From Snodgrassella alvi wkB2 (lineage in GTDB: Bacteria > Pseudomonadota > Gammaproteobacteria > Burkholderiales > Neisseriaceae): a stretch of DNA of 64,000 nt. Positions 45,904 to 54,328 of this stretch are shown piece after piece (the first letter of the stretch is position 1; every line of letters starts with the position of its first letter). Both the position numbers and the translations under genes were made by a program. A model generated the notes under the pieces. It did not search any database. It was not told where the DNA came from and worked only from the letters and a program-made list of their open reading frames with translations. The stretch lies in assembly GCF_000600005.1 (NCBI RefSeq), contig NZ_CP007446.1, forward strand, positions 620,001 through 684,000, written 5' to 3'.

Positions 45904-46344
45904 ATGCAAGATTCAACTCAAATTACAGACCGGCTATCAGTACAAGCACATCAAACCGAAATTCGGGTGCGCGGCTTTCACATAGATGTATACCGCCATG
46001 TTAATAATGCACGCTATCTGGAATTTCTGGAAGAGGCACGCTGGCATTATTTTGATGAAGCCGGCTTAACGCCAATGTTTACTGAAGCCGGTTGTGGAAT
46101 GGCTGTGATAAATATCAATATCAGTTACCGGCGCAGTGCCGGTTTCGGAGATGATTTGCTGATATCTACTGCTTTGAGCAAAATACAACCGCGCAAAGTA
46201 GAAGTTAATCAAACGATTACTCTTAAAAATACAGGACAGACAGTTGTGCAGGCTGTGGTGACGTTTATGGCTTTCGATCAGCAAAGCAATAAAGCAATTT
46301 CTTTTCCTGCTGCGATACAAGAACGATTTAATGCTATCAGGTAA
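45904..46344 (+). CDS. Acyl-CoA thioesterase, 4HBT hot-dog family
   Basis: 146 residues. VRGFHIDVYRHVNNARYLEFLEEARWHYF carries the hot-dog motif with the catalytic acidic residue, as in YbgC/FadM-type thioesterases. Substrate uncertain: small or long-chain acyl-CoAs. Directly behind pyrC and closed by a strong shared terminator. Cytosolic. Confidence 0.88.
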   Translation: MQDSTQITDRLSVQAHQTEIRVRGFHIDVYRHVNNARYLEFLEEARWHYFDEAGLTPMFTEAGCGMAVININISYRRSAGFGDDLLISTALSKIQPRKVEVNQTITLKNTGQTVVQAVVTFMAFDQQSNKAISFPAAIQERFNAIR

Positions 46345-46352
46345 CAATATAA

Positions 46353-46403
46353 GTTAAGTCAGTAAAAAACCCTGCGCTTGGCAGGGTTTTTTACTGACTT
46401 AAC
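46353..46403. terminator. Strong bidirectional terminator
   Basis: A perfect 23-base stem (46353-46375 with 46381-46403) and a 5-base loop, with A6/T6 inside the stem next to CCCTGC/GCAGGG. Serves the converging thioesterase and ydcH-like genes. Confidence 0.9.
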
Positions 46404-46413
46404 TCAACCACTA

Positions 46414-46635
46414 TCAGGCTTTACCGTCAGCTTCACGCAGCATGGCGTAAATTTCATCTTTCAGGCGCAATTTTTCCCGTTTCAGTTCGTCCAGATTATC
46501 CAGACCACTGGTTACCGGGTTATTAGTCAGACCGGTAATTTTATCGTCCAGTCGGTTGTGTTCTTCGAATATATTAGCAAAATGGGTATTTTCCGCCTTT
46601 AATTTGGTAATCAGGTCGCGATATTCAGGAAACAT
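46414..46635 (-). CDS. YdcH/DUF465 family small protein
   Basis: 73 residues, all helical, beginning MFPEYRDLITKLKAENTHF and ending KREKLRLKDEIYAMLREADG, the YdcH (DUF465) pattern. These short proteins form antiparallel coiled coils; function unknown. Monocistronic. Confidence 0.88.
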   Translation of the reverse strand: MFPEYRDLITKLKAENTHFANIFEEHNRLDDKITGLTNNPVTSGLDNLDELKREKLRLKDEIYAMLREADGKA

Positions 46636-46778
46636 ATAACATCCTTTACAGTTGGTTAAAATGATTTTTATTATTTTGCATTAATTATAGCTTAAGGTAT
46701 ATAAGATTGCGCTAGTTATGACGTAAAAAGTAACAAGAGCATGTTAAACTGGCACAATAATACATACGGGAGTTTATA

Positions 46779-47369
46779 ATGTATAAACGGTTAATGGGTT
46801 GGATAGGCGCATTTATTCTGGCTTTAAGCCTCAGCGGGTGTGGCTATAATACAATGCAGTCACAGGATGAGGCTGCAAATGCTGCCTGGTCGGAAGTGCT
46901 GAATCAGTATCAGCGTCGTGCTGATCTGGTACCCAATCTTGTGAATACAGTTAAAGGCTATGCTAAACATGAACAACAAGTTTTAACCGACGTTACTAAT
47001 GCCCGTTCACGTGTAGGCAGTCTGAATATGACCAGCAGTGATGCTGATAATCCGGCAAAAATGGAACAGTTTTCACAGGCACAGGGAAATCTGAGCAGTG
47101 CTCTGAGCCGCTTGCTGGTAGTAACAGAAAATTATCCTGATCTGAAAGCTGATCAAAGTTTCCGGGATTTACAAGCGCAGCTTGAAGGCACAGAAAACCG
47201 TATTGCTCTGGCACGCAACCGCTATATTCAGACAGTACAGGTTTACAACACTACTTTGCGTTCTTTCCCGAACAATATCACAGCCAAAATTTTCGGAATG
47301 CATGTTCGCCCGAATTTTGTACCGGAAAATGAAGCGGCGGTAAAACAGGCACCGCAGGTAGAATTTTAA
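46779..47369 (+). CDS. LemA family protein
   Basis: 196 residues. N-terminal signal anchor with a Cys in LSGCGYN (lipobox-like), then the LemA helical bundle: AWSEVLNQYQRRADLVPNLVNTVKGYAKHEQQVL and LLVVTENYPDLKADQSFRDLQAQLEGTENRIALARNRY. LemA genes normally sit next to TPM-domain genes, as here; the pair is thought to act in envelope stress or respiratory quality control, without settled function. Confidence 0.93.
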   Translation: MYKRLMGWIGAFILALSLSGCGYNTMQSQDEAANAAWSEVLNQYQRRADLVPNLVNTVKGYAKHEQQVLTDVTNARSRVGSLNMTSSDADNPAKMEQFSQAQGNLSSALSRLLVVTENYPDLKADQSFRDLQAQLEGTENRIALARNRYIQTVQVYNTTLRSFPNNITAKIFGMHVRPNFVPENEAAVKQAPQVEF

Positions 47370-47765
47370 TTCGTTTTCTGTTGTTATTTTATGTAATCAA
47401 TTAAACAGCCAGTTTATCAGAACTGGCTGTTTGCATATCAGCATAGTAAGCAGCTGCTACTATTGTGCAAAATGTTTGTTTGCAGAATCTGACAAAATGG
47501 AAATTAAAAATTTATATGGTTGCGGCTGTTTTCTGAACAGATAAGGGTAATTGTTAAACATACCAGCAGTTCGATAAAAACTTGCAATGATAACTGTGGA
47601 AATTTGCTGTATCGGACTGAATACTTGTATTCTGATGTAATAGCAGAATCTGTTTGTCTGAAAGTATGGAGTCAGATAATAGCGGTCTTATTATCCTGAC
47701 AAACAAAAGGTTAGTATGAACTAAAATACAAGCAAATTTGCTTTTATGGCACTAAGGTTGCAAAG
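47370..47765. other. Intergenic region lemA / TPM gene
   Basis: 396 bases. The lemA terminator (47403-47432) is at its left end, so the TPM gene must have its own promoter in the remaining 330 bases. No gene or repeat recognised. Confidence 0.55.
47403..47432 (+). terminator. Terminator of lemA
   Basis: AAACAGCCAGTT / AACTGGCTGTTT, a perfect 12-base stem with a 6-base loop, 33 bases after the stop. Confidence 0.8.
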
Positions 47766-48629
47766 ATGAACACAATACGCTTATCTGTCCACAGGCTACT
47801 CGGTCTTTTTCTGGGCTGTTTTTTTGCAATGCATTTGCTCGCTGCCGATGGTTTGGTTCCTGTACCAGCGCTGACTGATCCGGTAATGGATACAGCCAAT
47901 ATGTTACAGCCGGCAACCCGTGCAGAATTAAACCAGCAGTTACTGGCGTTCAGCCGGCAGCATGGCAGCCAGATTATAGTATTGACAGTTCCGGCTATCG
48001 CACCGGAAACACCTTTTGACTATGCTACACGTGTTATGGATAGCTGGAAACCAGGACGTAAAGGAATTGATGATGGTGTACTGTTGTTGCTGGTGCGCGA
48101 TGAACATAAAACGTTTCTGGCACCCGGTCGCGGACTGGAAGGGGCTATTCCTGATGTTTATGCTAAAAGAATTCTGGATGATGTGCTTCGTCCGCAGTTA
48201 CGGGCAAATAATGCAGACGGAGGTGTACGTGAGGCTGTAAATCAGCTGGAGAAGCTGATTAACGGTGAAAAATTACCGGCACAACAATCTGCACATCAGG
48301 AATCTGATGATTCAGGCTCAACAATTTTTGGAATTCTGTTACTGATATTTATAGCCGGTTCATTTTTGAAAAATATATTTGGTAATACGCTGGGCAGTGC
48401 AATTGTCGGATTTCTGGTATTAAGTTTTGGCTGGTATTCGGGCTGGAGCCTGTTTGCAGCGATTATTGGTGCAATTCTGGCATTCATAATAGCACTCATT
48501 TTTGCCGGTAATATTTTTATTGGCGGCTCTGGCGGTGGTAGGGGCGGTTTTGGCGGTGGTTCAGGAGGCGGAGGGTTTAGCGGAGGAGGCGGCGGCTATG
48601 GTGGTGGCGGAGCCTCCGGTAGCTGGTAA
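47766..48629 (+). CDS. TPM-domain membrane protein (YgcG-like)
   Basis: 287 residues: signal peptide (to about residue 25, HLLAADG), a TPM domain (DPVMDTANMLQPATRAELNQ, GSQIIVLTVPAI, GIDDGVLLLLVRDEHKTFLAPGRGLEG), two or three membrane helices and a Gly-rich C-terminus (GGGRGGFGGGSGGGGFSGGG). This is the usual LemA partner. It is separated from lemA by a terminator and 396 bases, unlike the tight operons seen elsewhere. Confidence 0.88.
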   Translation: MNTIRLSVHRLLGLFLGCFFAMHLLAADGLVPVPALTDPVMDTANMLQPATRAELNQQLLAFSRQHGSQIIVLTVPAIAPETPFDYATRVMDSWKPGRKGIDDGVLLLLVRDEHKTFLAPGRGLEGAIPDVYAKRILDDVLRPQLRANNADGGVREAVNQLEKLINGEKLPAQQSAHQESDDSGSTIFGILLLIFIAGSFLKNIFGNTLGSAIVGFLVLSFGWYSGWSLFAAIIGAILAFIIALIFAGNIFIGGSGGGRGGFGGGSGGGGFSGGGGGYGGGGASGSW

Positions 48630-48753
48630 TACTGGCAGTCATAATTGAATTCCCCGTTAAATACTGACAATTTGTAAATTTTACGTAAAATAATGTATAG
48701 TTATTTATTTATATAATTATGATTATTTAGCATTTCGTTTCTGGTGGGCATAC

Positions 48754-49686
48754 ATGTCTAAAGTCGGTTATGGTATCTGTTTTTTGCTGTTGTGCTTTTT
48801 AGTCATGCGTTATAGCGTGTTCGGGGTGCTGATTGATATTGTACTAATCATCCTGATTATGTTTTATCTTCAAGCTTTGCAGATTGTAGATGATGGTACT
48901 GAAGCATCTATCGCTGCCGACAATAATCTTTATATAGTTGTTATGTTTGAAGTGGCCGGTCAGATATGTGCAGCCAAAGGACATGTTTCTGATGAAGACC
49001 GGTCGCGTGTCTATGACATGATTAAAAAAATGCAGCTGGATGCAGAAACTGAAGTTTTGTCGCGTTATGCTTTTAATATGGGGCAGACAAAAAATTATCC
49101 GCTCAGAACCAGACTTAAACAACTATACCGGGCTTATAGTGATGACAAGCGCGGTTTAATGCTGTTTTGTAAAAATATGCTTGAATTAGCGCTGATTGAC
49201 GGACGGCTGCATAATAATGAACGGCGCATTCTGAATATCATAGCGGATGAATTTCGTATTCCTTATGCACAAATGCTTATTTTTGCCAGCCAGACTATTC
49301 ATCAGGAAAATGAATACCGGCATTACTGGCAGACCAACGAGCAATGGAAACAGCAGCGTCAGCGTGCGCGTTCAGAGCAACGCCGGCAACAATATCAGCA
49401 ACAGCAGAAGCAATATCAGCAGCAATACCAGCAACAGCAACACTATAATCAGCAACAACAGCCTGAAGAACCGTTTGGTAGTGATCCTTATCGGGTACTG
49501 GGTATATCAGCAAAAGCGAGCCCGCAGGAAATTAAACAGGCATATCGCCGCCTGATGAATAAATATCATCCGGATAAACTCATTAAGCAAAATCTATCGG
49601 AAACTAAGATGCAGCAGGCAACTGAACATGCTCAGCGTATACAGGCAGCCTATGCTTATGTGAAACAGTTACGCGGATTTGTTTAG
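48754..49686 (+). CDS. djlA: DjlA-like membrane co-chaperone (TerB-like + J domain)
   Basis: 310 residues: two short hydrophobic segments at the N-terminus, a TerB-like helical domain (about 60-185; CAAKGHVSDEDRSRVYDMI and LIDGRLHNNERRILNIIA), a Gln-rich linker of about 35 residues (190-240) and a C-terminal J domain (about 245-305) with the HPD motif in NKYHPDKL. This is DjlA architecture; DjlA stimulates DnaK and affects capsule and envelope signalling. The Gln tract is unusually long. It lies between two TPM-domain genes. Confidence 0.9.
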   Translation: MSKVGYGICFLLLCFLVMRYSVFGVLIDIVLIILIMFYLQALQIVDDGTEASIAADNNLYIVVMFEVAGQICAAKGHVSDEDRSRVYDMIKKMQLDAETEVLSRYAFNMGQTKNYPLRTRLKQLYRAYSDDKRGLMLFCKNMLELALIDGRLHNNERRILNIIADEFRIPYAQMLIFASQTIHQENEYRHYWQTNEQWKQQRQRARSEQRRQQYQQQQKQYQQQYQQQQHYNQQQQPEEPFGSDPYRVLGISAKASPQEIKQAYRRLMNKYHPDKLIKQNLSETKMQQATEHAQRIQAAYAYVKQLRGFV

Positions 49687-50120
49687 ATATAGATAAGGGC
49701 ATATAGAATATATGCTTATTTTAAAATATATAGCCCTTAGAATTTTGAATAATCTCTAATTTCCTAACTAGAAAATCTGTCAGAGCTGGCTCTGATAATA
49801 GGTTGGTTTTTATGTTAGAAATCATTTTTGCTCTCTGGCAATATCTGGATTTTTACTTTAAAGGCTAATTTTCCTGATAAATTGATTAGTATCGTTATCA
49901 TCAAAATATATGCTAACTAATGTCGCCAGCAATAATATTCGTTACATCTGACTTTCCGATTTTCTGTTTTTATATGATATATGTTGTTTTTGTTATCAGC
50001 CTGGTAACAGCAGCATTTTCTTATTAAGAAAATTTATGGTAGTGTAAGTAGAATGCTGATTATTCTGGAATTAATTAAGTAACTCAATATATACTTTTTA
50101 ATAAATCTGCGGTGCTAACT
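49687..50120. other. Intergenic region djlA / second TPM gene
   Basis: 434 AT-rich bases containing a weak djlA terminator at the left end and presumably the promoter of the next gene. Nothing else recognised. Confidence 0.5.
49694..49739 (+). terminator. Probable terminator of djlA
   Basis: TAAGGGC (49694-49700) pairs with GCCCTTA (49733-49739), with further A-T pairing inside; a short T run follows. Confidence 0.5.
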
Positions 50121-50675
50121 ATGAAATCAGATATACAGGAAAAAGCAGAATATACGAGCTTAAATAAACTCAATATGCAATTATTACCACGTATCTGGCG
50201 CCACTGGATAAATCCGCGCCAGCGGGTAAGTAAATATTTTCCTGCTCTTGCATTGCAACAGCTAACTGAACAAATTACATTATCTGAGCAACGTCATACC
50301 GGACAGCTTCGGTTTGTGATTGAATCCAGCCTTGATACCGCGAATTTGTGTCATCACACTACGGCACGCCAGCGTGCACAGTATTGGTTCGGAAATCTGG
50401 GTATATGGGATACTGCTGAAAAAAGTGGTATTTTGGTTTATGTACTTTTTGCAGATCGCGCAGTAGAAATTATTGCAGACCGGGGTATTAATACCTGTGT
50501 GAGTATGGTGCATTGGCAGCAGATATGTAATCGCATTACTCAGGCATTTCAGCATCAACGATATATGGATGGTTTAACTGCCGGACTGGATGAGCTGACG
50601 GAATTACTTGTACAGTATTTTCCGCGTACGCATGTCGGTACTAATGAACTGGCCGATGAAGTTATTCTGCACTAG
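50121..50675 (+). CDS. Second TPM-domain protein, no signal peptide
   Basis: 184 residues from ATG 50121 (an in-frame GTG lies three codons earlier). It has the TPM core (ALQQLTEQITLSEQRHTGQLRFVIE, ARQRAQYWFGNLGIWDTAEKSGILVYVLFADRAVEIIADRGI) but no signal peptide and no Gly-rich tail. LemA clusters often encode two TPM proteins of these two types; here djlA has come between them. Probably membrane-associated or cytoplasmic. Function unknown. Confidence 0.82.
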   Translation: MKSDIQEKAEYTSLNKLNMQLLPRIWRHWINPRQRVSKYFPALALQQLTEQITLSEQRHTGQLRFVIESSLDTANLCHHTTARQRAQYWFGNLGIWDTAEKSGILVYVLFADRAVEIIADRGINTCVSMVHWQQICNRITQAFQHQRYMDGLTAGLDELTELLVQYFPRTHVGTNELADEVILH

Positions 50676-50865
50676 TTTTGAAAAGCTAAGTATTTATATG
50701 GGTTAATTTTCAAAGTACTGTAACGGCTTAATATTCAATTAAGTTATCAGTGTGCAGCATTTTCAGTAAATTAGCCCATAATTACAAAAGATGTGGAATT
50801 AATTATTAATATTTCGGGATAAAACGCCATAAATAGTTTTTTTGAATTAAATTTATTTAATAATA

Positions 50866-50894
50866 TTAAAATACAAATATATAAGGTCTATAAT
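50866..50894 (+). promoter_or_regulatory. Sigma-70-type promoter for a short transcript
   Basis: TTAAAA (50866-50871), 17-base spacer, TATAAT (50889-50894). No annotated plus-strand gene follows until 54568, so it would drive the small peptide/RNA at 50.9-51.0 kb. Confidence 0.5.
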
Positions 50895-50938
50895 ATATCT
50901 GCGGCTTAAAAGGACAGATTGACAAAGAGGGAATGTGC

Positions 50939-50986
50939 ATGGCCGCAGGTAGTTTGACTATCGCACGTATGCATAAGCCGGAATAA
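50939..50986 (+). CDS. Possible 15-residue peptide (MAAGSLTIARMHKPE)
   Basis: ATG 50939 is 7 bases after GAGGG (within AAAGAGGG, 50924-50931); an in-frame ATG at 50933 is too close to the SD. TAA lies inside the left arm of a hairpin (AAGCCGGAATAA 50975-50986 with TTATTCTGGCTT 51007-51018, one G-U). GAATGTGCAT (50931-50940), covering the start region, is complementary to ATGCACATTC (51034-51043), which overlaps the modE stop. I recognise no known peptide. It could be a small protein, a leader or a structured RNA. Confidence 0.4.
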   Translation: MAAGSLTIARMHKPE

Positions 50987-51041
50987 TCTAAAATTGCATG
51001 ACAGGGTTATTCTGGCTTCAGTTTGTCTGATGAATGCACAT

Positions 51042-51836
51042 TCAGCGCAAACGTCCGATAATAATGTTCGGCGCCTTGATTAACAGCATGATTTTATCTT
51101 CATTTTTCAATTGCATAGTTTGTGCACTATGACAGGTAATACTGGCGGTCAGGCTGACAGCTGCGCCTAAATCCACAGTAATCACACTGTTTACAGCACC
51201 AGTATCTATGTGGCGTATTTGACCGGTTAGCTGGTTACGAGCGGATATTTGTAAATTCGGATCGGGATGTGCAAGCATAATGGCTGATGCCTGAATGAGT
51301 GCCAGTGCATCAACGCCTACAGCCAGTTCCATCTGTTCACAACTGTGTCTGGTAAGTATGGCTACCAGTTCCTGTCCGTTGCTCAGTTGCAGATGAACCT
51401 CATTATTTACAGCCCCTTCAATGATTTGGCTGATTCTTCCGGCGAGCTGGTTATCAGCACTTAAATCCAGATTCATTTTTTGCCATAAACTATGATGACT
51501 ATTGTCAGCGTCAGCTTCCAGTTGCCGGATGAGTTGCTGATGACGTTGCTGCATAGTGTGATAATAATTTAAAAAAGCTTCACCAAAAGCTGTTAATACA
51601 CTGCTCCCGCCGCCCTGACCACCGGTTTGGCGTAAGACTAAAGGTTCAGGCGCCAGATTATTCATTGCATCTATGGCATCCCATGCTGCTTTATAACTCA
51701 TAGGTACCGCTTTAGCTGCCTGGGTAATGGAACCGAAACGCCGGATATTTTCCAGTAAACTAATCCGTTTGCTGTTGCCAATTCGCTGGCCGTTAATAGT
51801 GGGAATTAGTTCGCTGTTAAGATTAAATTGATTCAT
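51042..51836 (-). CDS. modE: Molybdate-responsive regulator ModE
   Basis: 264 residues from ATG 51836, close to E. coli ModE (262). N-terminal winged HTH (GNSKRISLLENIRRFGSITQAAKAVPMSYKAAWDAIDAMN), the GGQGGGSSVLTAFGEAFLNYY stretch that follows, and two MOP/TOBE domains (about 130-195 and 200-264) that bind molybdate. It overlaps the end of modC by 14 bases, so it is the last gene of modABCE and likely autoregulated through the ModE box in front of modA. Confidence 0.93.
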   Translation of the reverse strand: MNQFNLNSELIPTINGQRIGNSKRISLLENIRRFGSITQAAKAVPMSYKAAWDAIDAMNNLAPEPLVLRQTGGQGGGSSVLTAFGEAFLNYYHTMQQRHQQLIRQLEADADNSHHSLWQKMNLDLSADNQLAGRISQIIEGAVNNEVHLQLSNGQELVAILTRHSCEQMELAVGVDALALIQASAIMLAHPDPNLQISARNQLTGQIRHIDTGAVNSVITVDLGAAVSLTASITCHSAQTMQLKNEDKIMLLIKAPNIIIGRLR

Positions 51837-52518
51837 TGCGATTGTTACGAGGAGCTGAGTACAGACATCCATTATCCATATGCCAGATTTGAGCGTCAAA
51901 AGCAGCTGCATCTTCCGGATCGTGAGTAATCAGTAGCATGGGTAAATTTAATTTCTGCTGCCAGGCAGATAACTCAGAACGCATTTGAGCCCGTAGCTGA
52001 GTATCCAGTGCAGAAAATGGTTCATCCAGCAGAATAGCTCGCGGCTGAGCAATCAATGCACGAGCCAGAGCCACACGCTGGCGCTGCCCGCCGGACAGAT
52101 GAGCCGGATATTGTTCTGCTACCGAATTGAGCTGCATAGCAGTCAGCCAGTGATCCACTTCTGTATACCGACTGCGTTTTTTCGGATTGAATAAGCCGTG
52201 ACGAATACCGCAGGCAATATTCTGCCGGACATTTAAATGGGGAAAGAGGGCATAATCCTGAAATACAAAGGCCAGTTTACGTTGTTGCGGGCTGAGATTA
52301 ATATGCTGCTGTGCCTGAAACAGAGTAACACCATTCACATTAATATGACCCTGTTCAGGAGTCAGCAGACCGGCAACAGCCTTTAGCATCAGACTTTTAC
52401 CGCTGCCTGAGGCTCCCATAATAACTGTACGCTGTGACTGACAGCACAGGCGGATATCCAGAGTAAAATGACTTCCGTCATTACGCTGAAGGGTTTTCTG
52501 AAAATTAAAATCTAACAT
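51823..52518 (-). CDS. modC: Molybdate ABC transporter ATPase ModC (no MOP domain)
   Basis: 231 residues from MLDFNFQ (ATG 52518); in-frame ATG 52527 is an alternative with a closer AGG. Walker A GASGSGKS, Q-loop AFVFQDYALFPHLNVRQNI, signature LSGGQRQRVALARAL and Walker B RAILLDEPFSALD are intact. The C-terminal MOP domain present in E. coli ModC is absent: the protein ends about 20 residues after the H-loop region. Energises molybdate import with ModB; cytoplasmic face of the inner membrane. Confidence 0.92.
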   Translation of the reverse strand: MLDFNFQKTLQRNDGSHFTLDIRLCCQSQRTVIMGASGSGKSLMLKAVAGLLTPEQGHINVNGVTLFQAQQHINLSPQQRKLAFVFQDYALFPHLNVRQNIACGIRHGLFNPKKRSRYTEVDHWLTAMQLNSVAEQYPAHLSGGQRQRVALARALIAQPRAILLDEPFSALDTQLRAQMRSELSAWQQKLNLPMLLITHDPEDAAAFDAQIWHMDNGCLYSAPRNNRNESI

Positions 52519-52590
52519 AAAAACCATTGGCCTGGTTAAAAACTGACAAAGCAATATCGGAAAACCATATTGTTTGATTCAGGTAGCGGA

Positions 52591-53271
52591 TTATTTAAGA
52601 TTGGTCATAGGTACTTTGCCGGATAAAAGTTTGCCAGTAAGCAGTAATATCAGAATACAGACCACAGATATAATCAAGACCAGAGTATTGGCCAGATAGT
52701 CATCTCCGGCCTGTACTGCTTCATATACGGCAATCGACAGAGTTTGTGTCTGCCCCGGAATGCTGCCTGCCACCATCAGCGTAGCACCGAATTCACCCAT
52801 ACTGCGTGCAAATGCCAGTAATACGCCGGCCAGAATACCTCTCCAGGCCAGCGGCAGAGTAATGCGCAGAAATACTCCGGCATTACTGATACCCAGAACA
52901 CGCGCTGCCTGCTCCAGCTGGGAATCCAGACTTTCAAATGCAGCACGTGCCGGTTTGAATACCAGAGGAAACGATACGATTGTTGCCGCTACAACAGCAC
53001 CCTGCCAGGTGAAAATCAGATTAATACCCAGATAACGTTCCAGCCACTGACCAATAAAGCCATTTTTTCCAATCAGAACCAGTAAGTAGTATCCCAGTAC
53101 CGTTGGCGGCATTACCATTGGCAAAGTGAGAATGGTATCAATCAGCTCCTTACCCCAGACAGCTTTACGGGCAAGTACATAACCTATACCAACCCCCAGA
53201 ACCAGATTGATAGCAGTTGCCCACAGGGCGATTTTAAGTGACAGGGCAAGAGCAATCCAGGCCGCAGCCAT
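52591..53271 (-). CDS. modB: Molybdate ABC transporter permease ModB
   Basis: 226 residues, five or six membrane helices. LPMVMPPTVLGYYLLVLIGKNG and the EAA loop QAARVLGISNAGVFLRITLPLAWRGILAG with ARSMGEFGATLMVAG identify ModB. 36 bases separate it from modC, 65 from modA. Confidence 0.95.
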   Translation of the reverse strand: MAAAWIALALSLKIALWATAINLVLGVGIGYVLARKAVWGKELIDTILTLPMVMPPTVLGYYLLVLIGKNGFIGQWLERYLGINLIFTWQGAVVAATIVSFPLVFKPARAAFESLDSQLEQAARVLGISNAGVFLRITLPLAWRGILAGVLLAFARSMGEFGATLMVAGSIPGQTQTLSIAVYEAVQAGDDYLANTLVLIISVVCILILLLTGKLLSGKVPMTNLK

Positions 53272-53336
53272 TATCTACTCCTTGAAATAAAAATTCAGAC
53301 AGAATTGCGGGAGGATAACTGCCGGTGGAAAAATAC

Positions 53337-54104
53337 TCAGCGTGCGTTTTGAAAACCGTAACGCTTAAGAATTTTCTGACCCTTTGGCGACTGGATAAAA
53401 TTAATAAAGCGGCTGGCAGCTGCCGGTTCTTTACTGGCTACTGTCTTAGCAATCGGATAGCTGATTGGCTTACTGGTCGGGATGGTTGCAGCTACACTAA
53501 CTTTATCCGGCATAATGGCCGCATCTGTGCCAAATACGAAACCGGCTTCTGCTGACTGATTAGCTACGTAATCCAGAGCCTGACGGACATTATTCACATT
53601 CACAATTTTAGGCTTTACCGTACTCCATACTTTTGCCTGCTCCATTGCTGCCTGAGCATAACGTCCGGCCGGTGTAAAAGCGGGGTTGCCCAGTGCAATA
53701 TGTTTAATACCTGGTTGCTGCAGATCTTTCAGTCCGCGTACATTCAGACTGCTTTTTTTCGGAATAATCAGTACCAGACTGTTATTTACAAAATTAATTC
53801 TGTCCTGTGCCCGCACAAGATTCTTAGTCTGAGCCTGATCCATAGTTTGCTGATCAGCAGAAGCAAATACATCTACTGGCGCACCGTTTTGCATCTGCTG
53901 AAGCAGAGAGCCTGAAGCTCCGAAATTAAGCAGTACTTTATCCTGAGGATATTGCTGCTGATATGCTTTGGCAATGTCATTAAATGCATTGGTCAGACTG
54001 GCAGCCGCTGAAACTGTGATATTGGCGGCAAGTGAAGCAGTGCTCATTACACTCAGGCTGATTGCAGTAATGATAGTAGTCAGACGAATGTAGTCAAAGC
54101 GCAT
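53337..54104 (-). CDS. modA: Molybdate-binding protein ModA
   Basis: 255 residues with a signal peptide (about 1-27, SLAANITV). ITVSAAASLTNAFNDIAKAYQ, LLNFGASGSLLQQMQNGAPVDVFASAD and GFVFGTDAAIM are standard ModA ligand-site segments. Periplasmic receptor delivering molybdate or tungstate to ModBC. First gene of the operon, with a ModE-type operator 74 bases upstream. Confidence 0.95.
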   Translation of the reverse strand: MRFDYIRLTTIITAISLSVMSTASLAANITVSAAASLTNAFNDIAKAYQQQYPQDKVLLNFGASGSLLQQMQNGAPVDVFASADQQTMDQAQTKNLVRAQDRINFVNNSLVLIIPKKSSLNVRGLKDLQQPGIKHIALGNPAFTPAGRYAQAAMEQAKVWSTVKPKIVNVNNVRQALDYVANQSAEAGFVFGTDAAIMPDKVSVAATIPTSKPISYPIAKTVASKEPAAASRFINFIQSPKGQKILKRYGFQNAR

Positions 54105-54177
54105 ATTCTTATCCCTATTTGAAATAAATTATTATCCGGCGCCAGGTCAGGCAATACCGATTATAAAGGAAAATTGT

Positions 54178-54205
54178 TTCGAAATATATATAAGTATATA
54201 GCGAT
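54178..54205 (-). promoter_or_regulatory. ModE operator
   Basis: TTCGAAATATA (54178-54188) and TATATAGCGAT (54195-54205) are separated by 6 bases. The right half matches the ModE consensus TATATAnCGAT exactly; the left half matches ATCGnTATATA at 8 of 10 defined positions. It lies 74 bases before modA, suited to repression of modABCE when molybdate is ample. Confidence 0.75.
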
Positions 54206-54293
54206 AGACAGTCATAGAGATGTGCGATACAACATATATGTCATAGCAAATAAATAATTTATAAATCAATTTGTATGCAAAATATTCATGACT

Positions 54294-54328
54294 AATAGAA
54301 ATAATTTATTGAATAAATTATTTCTATT
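54294..54328. repeat. Perfect 16-base-arm AT-rich palindrome
   Basis: AATAGAAATAATTTAT (54294-54309) and ATAAATTATTTCTATT (54313-54328) around TGA. It lies mid-way between modA and fdnG, 240 bases before fdnG and 190 before modA. Without a T tract on either side it is more likely a protein-binding or DNA-structural site than a terminator. Confidence 0.6.

Larger units (their letters stand above)
50676..51041. other. Intergenic region TPM gene / modE with a possible small RNA gene
   Basis: 366 bases between converging genes. It contains a good promoter (TTAAAA 50866-50871, TATAAT 50889-50894), a 15-codon frame with SD, and two nested inverted repeats, all on the plus strand. Described separately below. 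Confidence 0.55.

Noticed and set aside
50866-51043. Structured region near modE considered as a molybdenum cofactor riboswitch
   Set aside because: It lies downstream of modE and convergent to it, with no Mo-related gene on its strand within 3.5 kb, and I cannot match the Moco RNA core.
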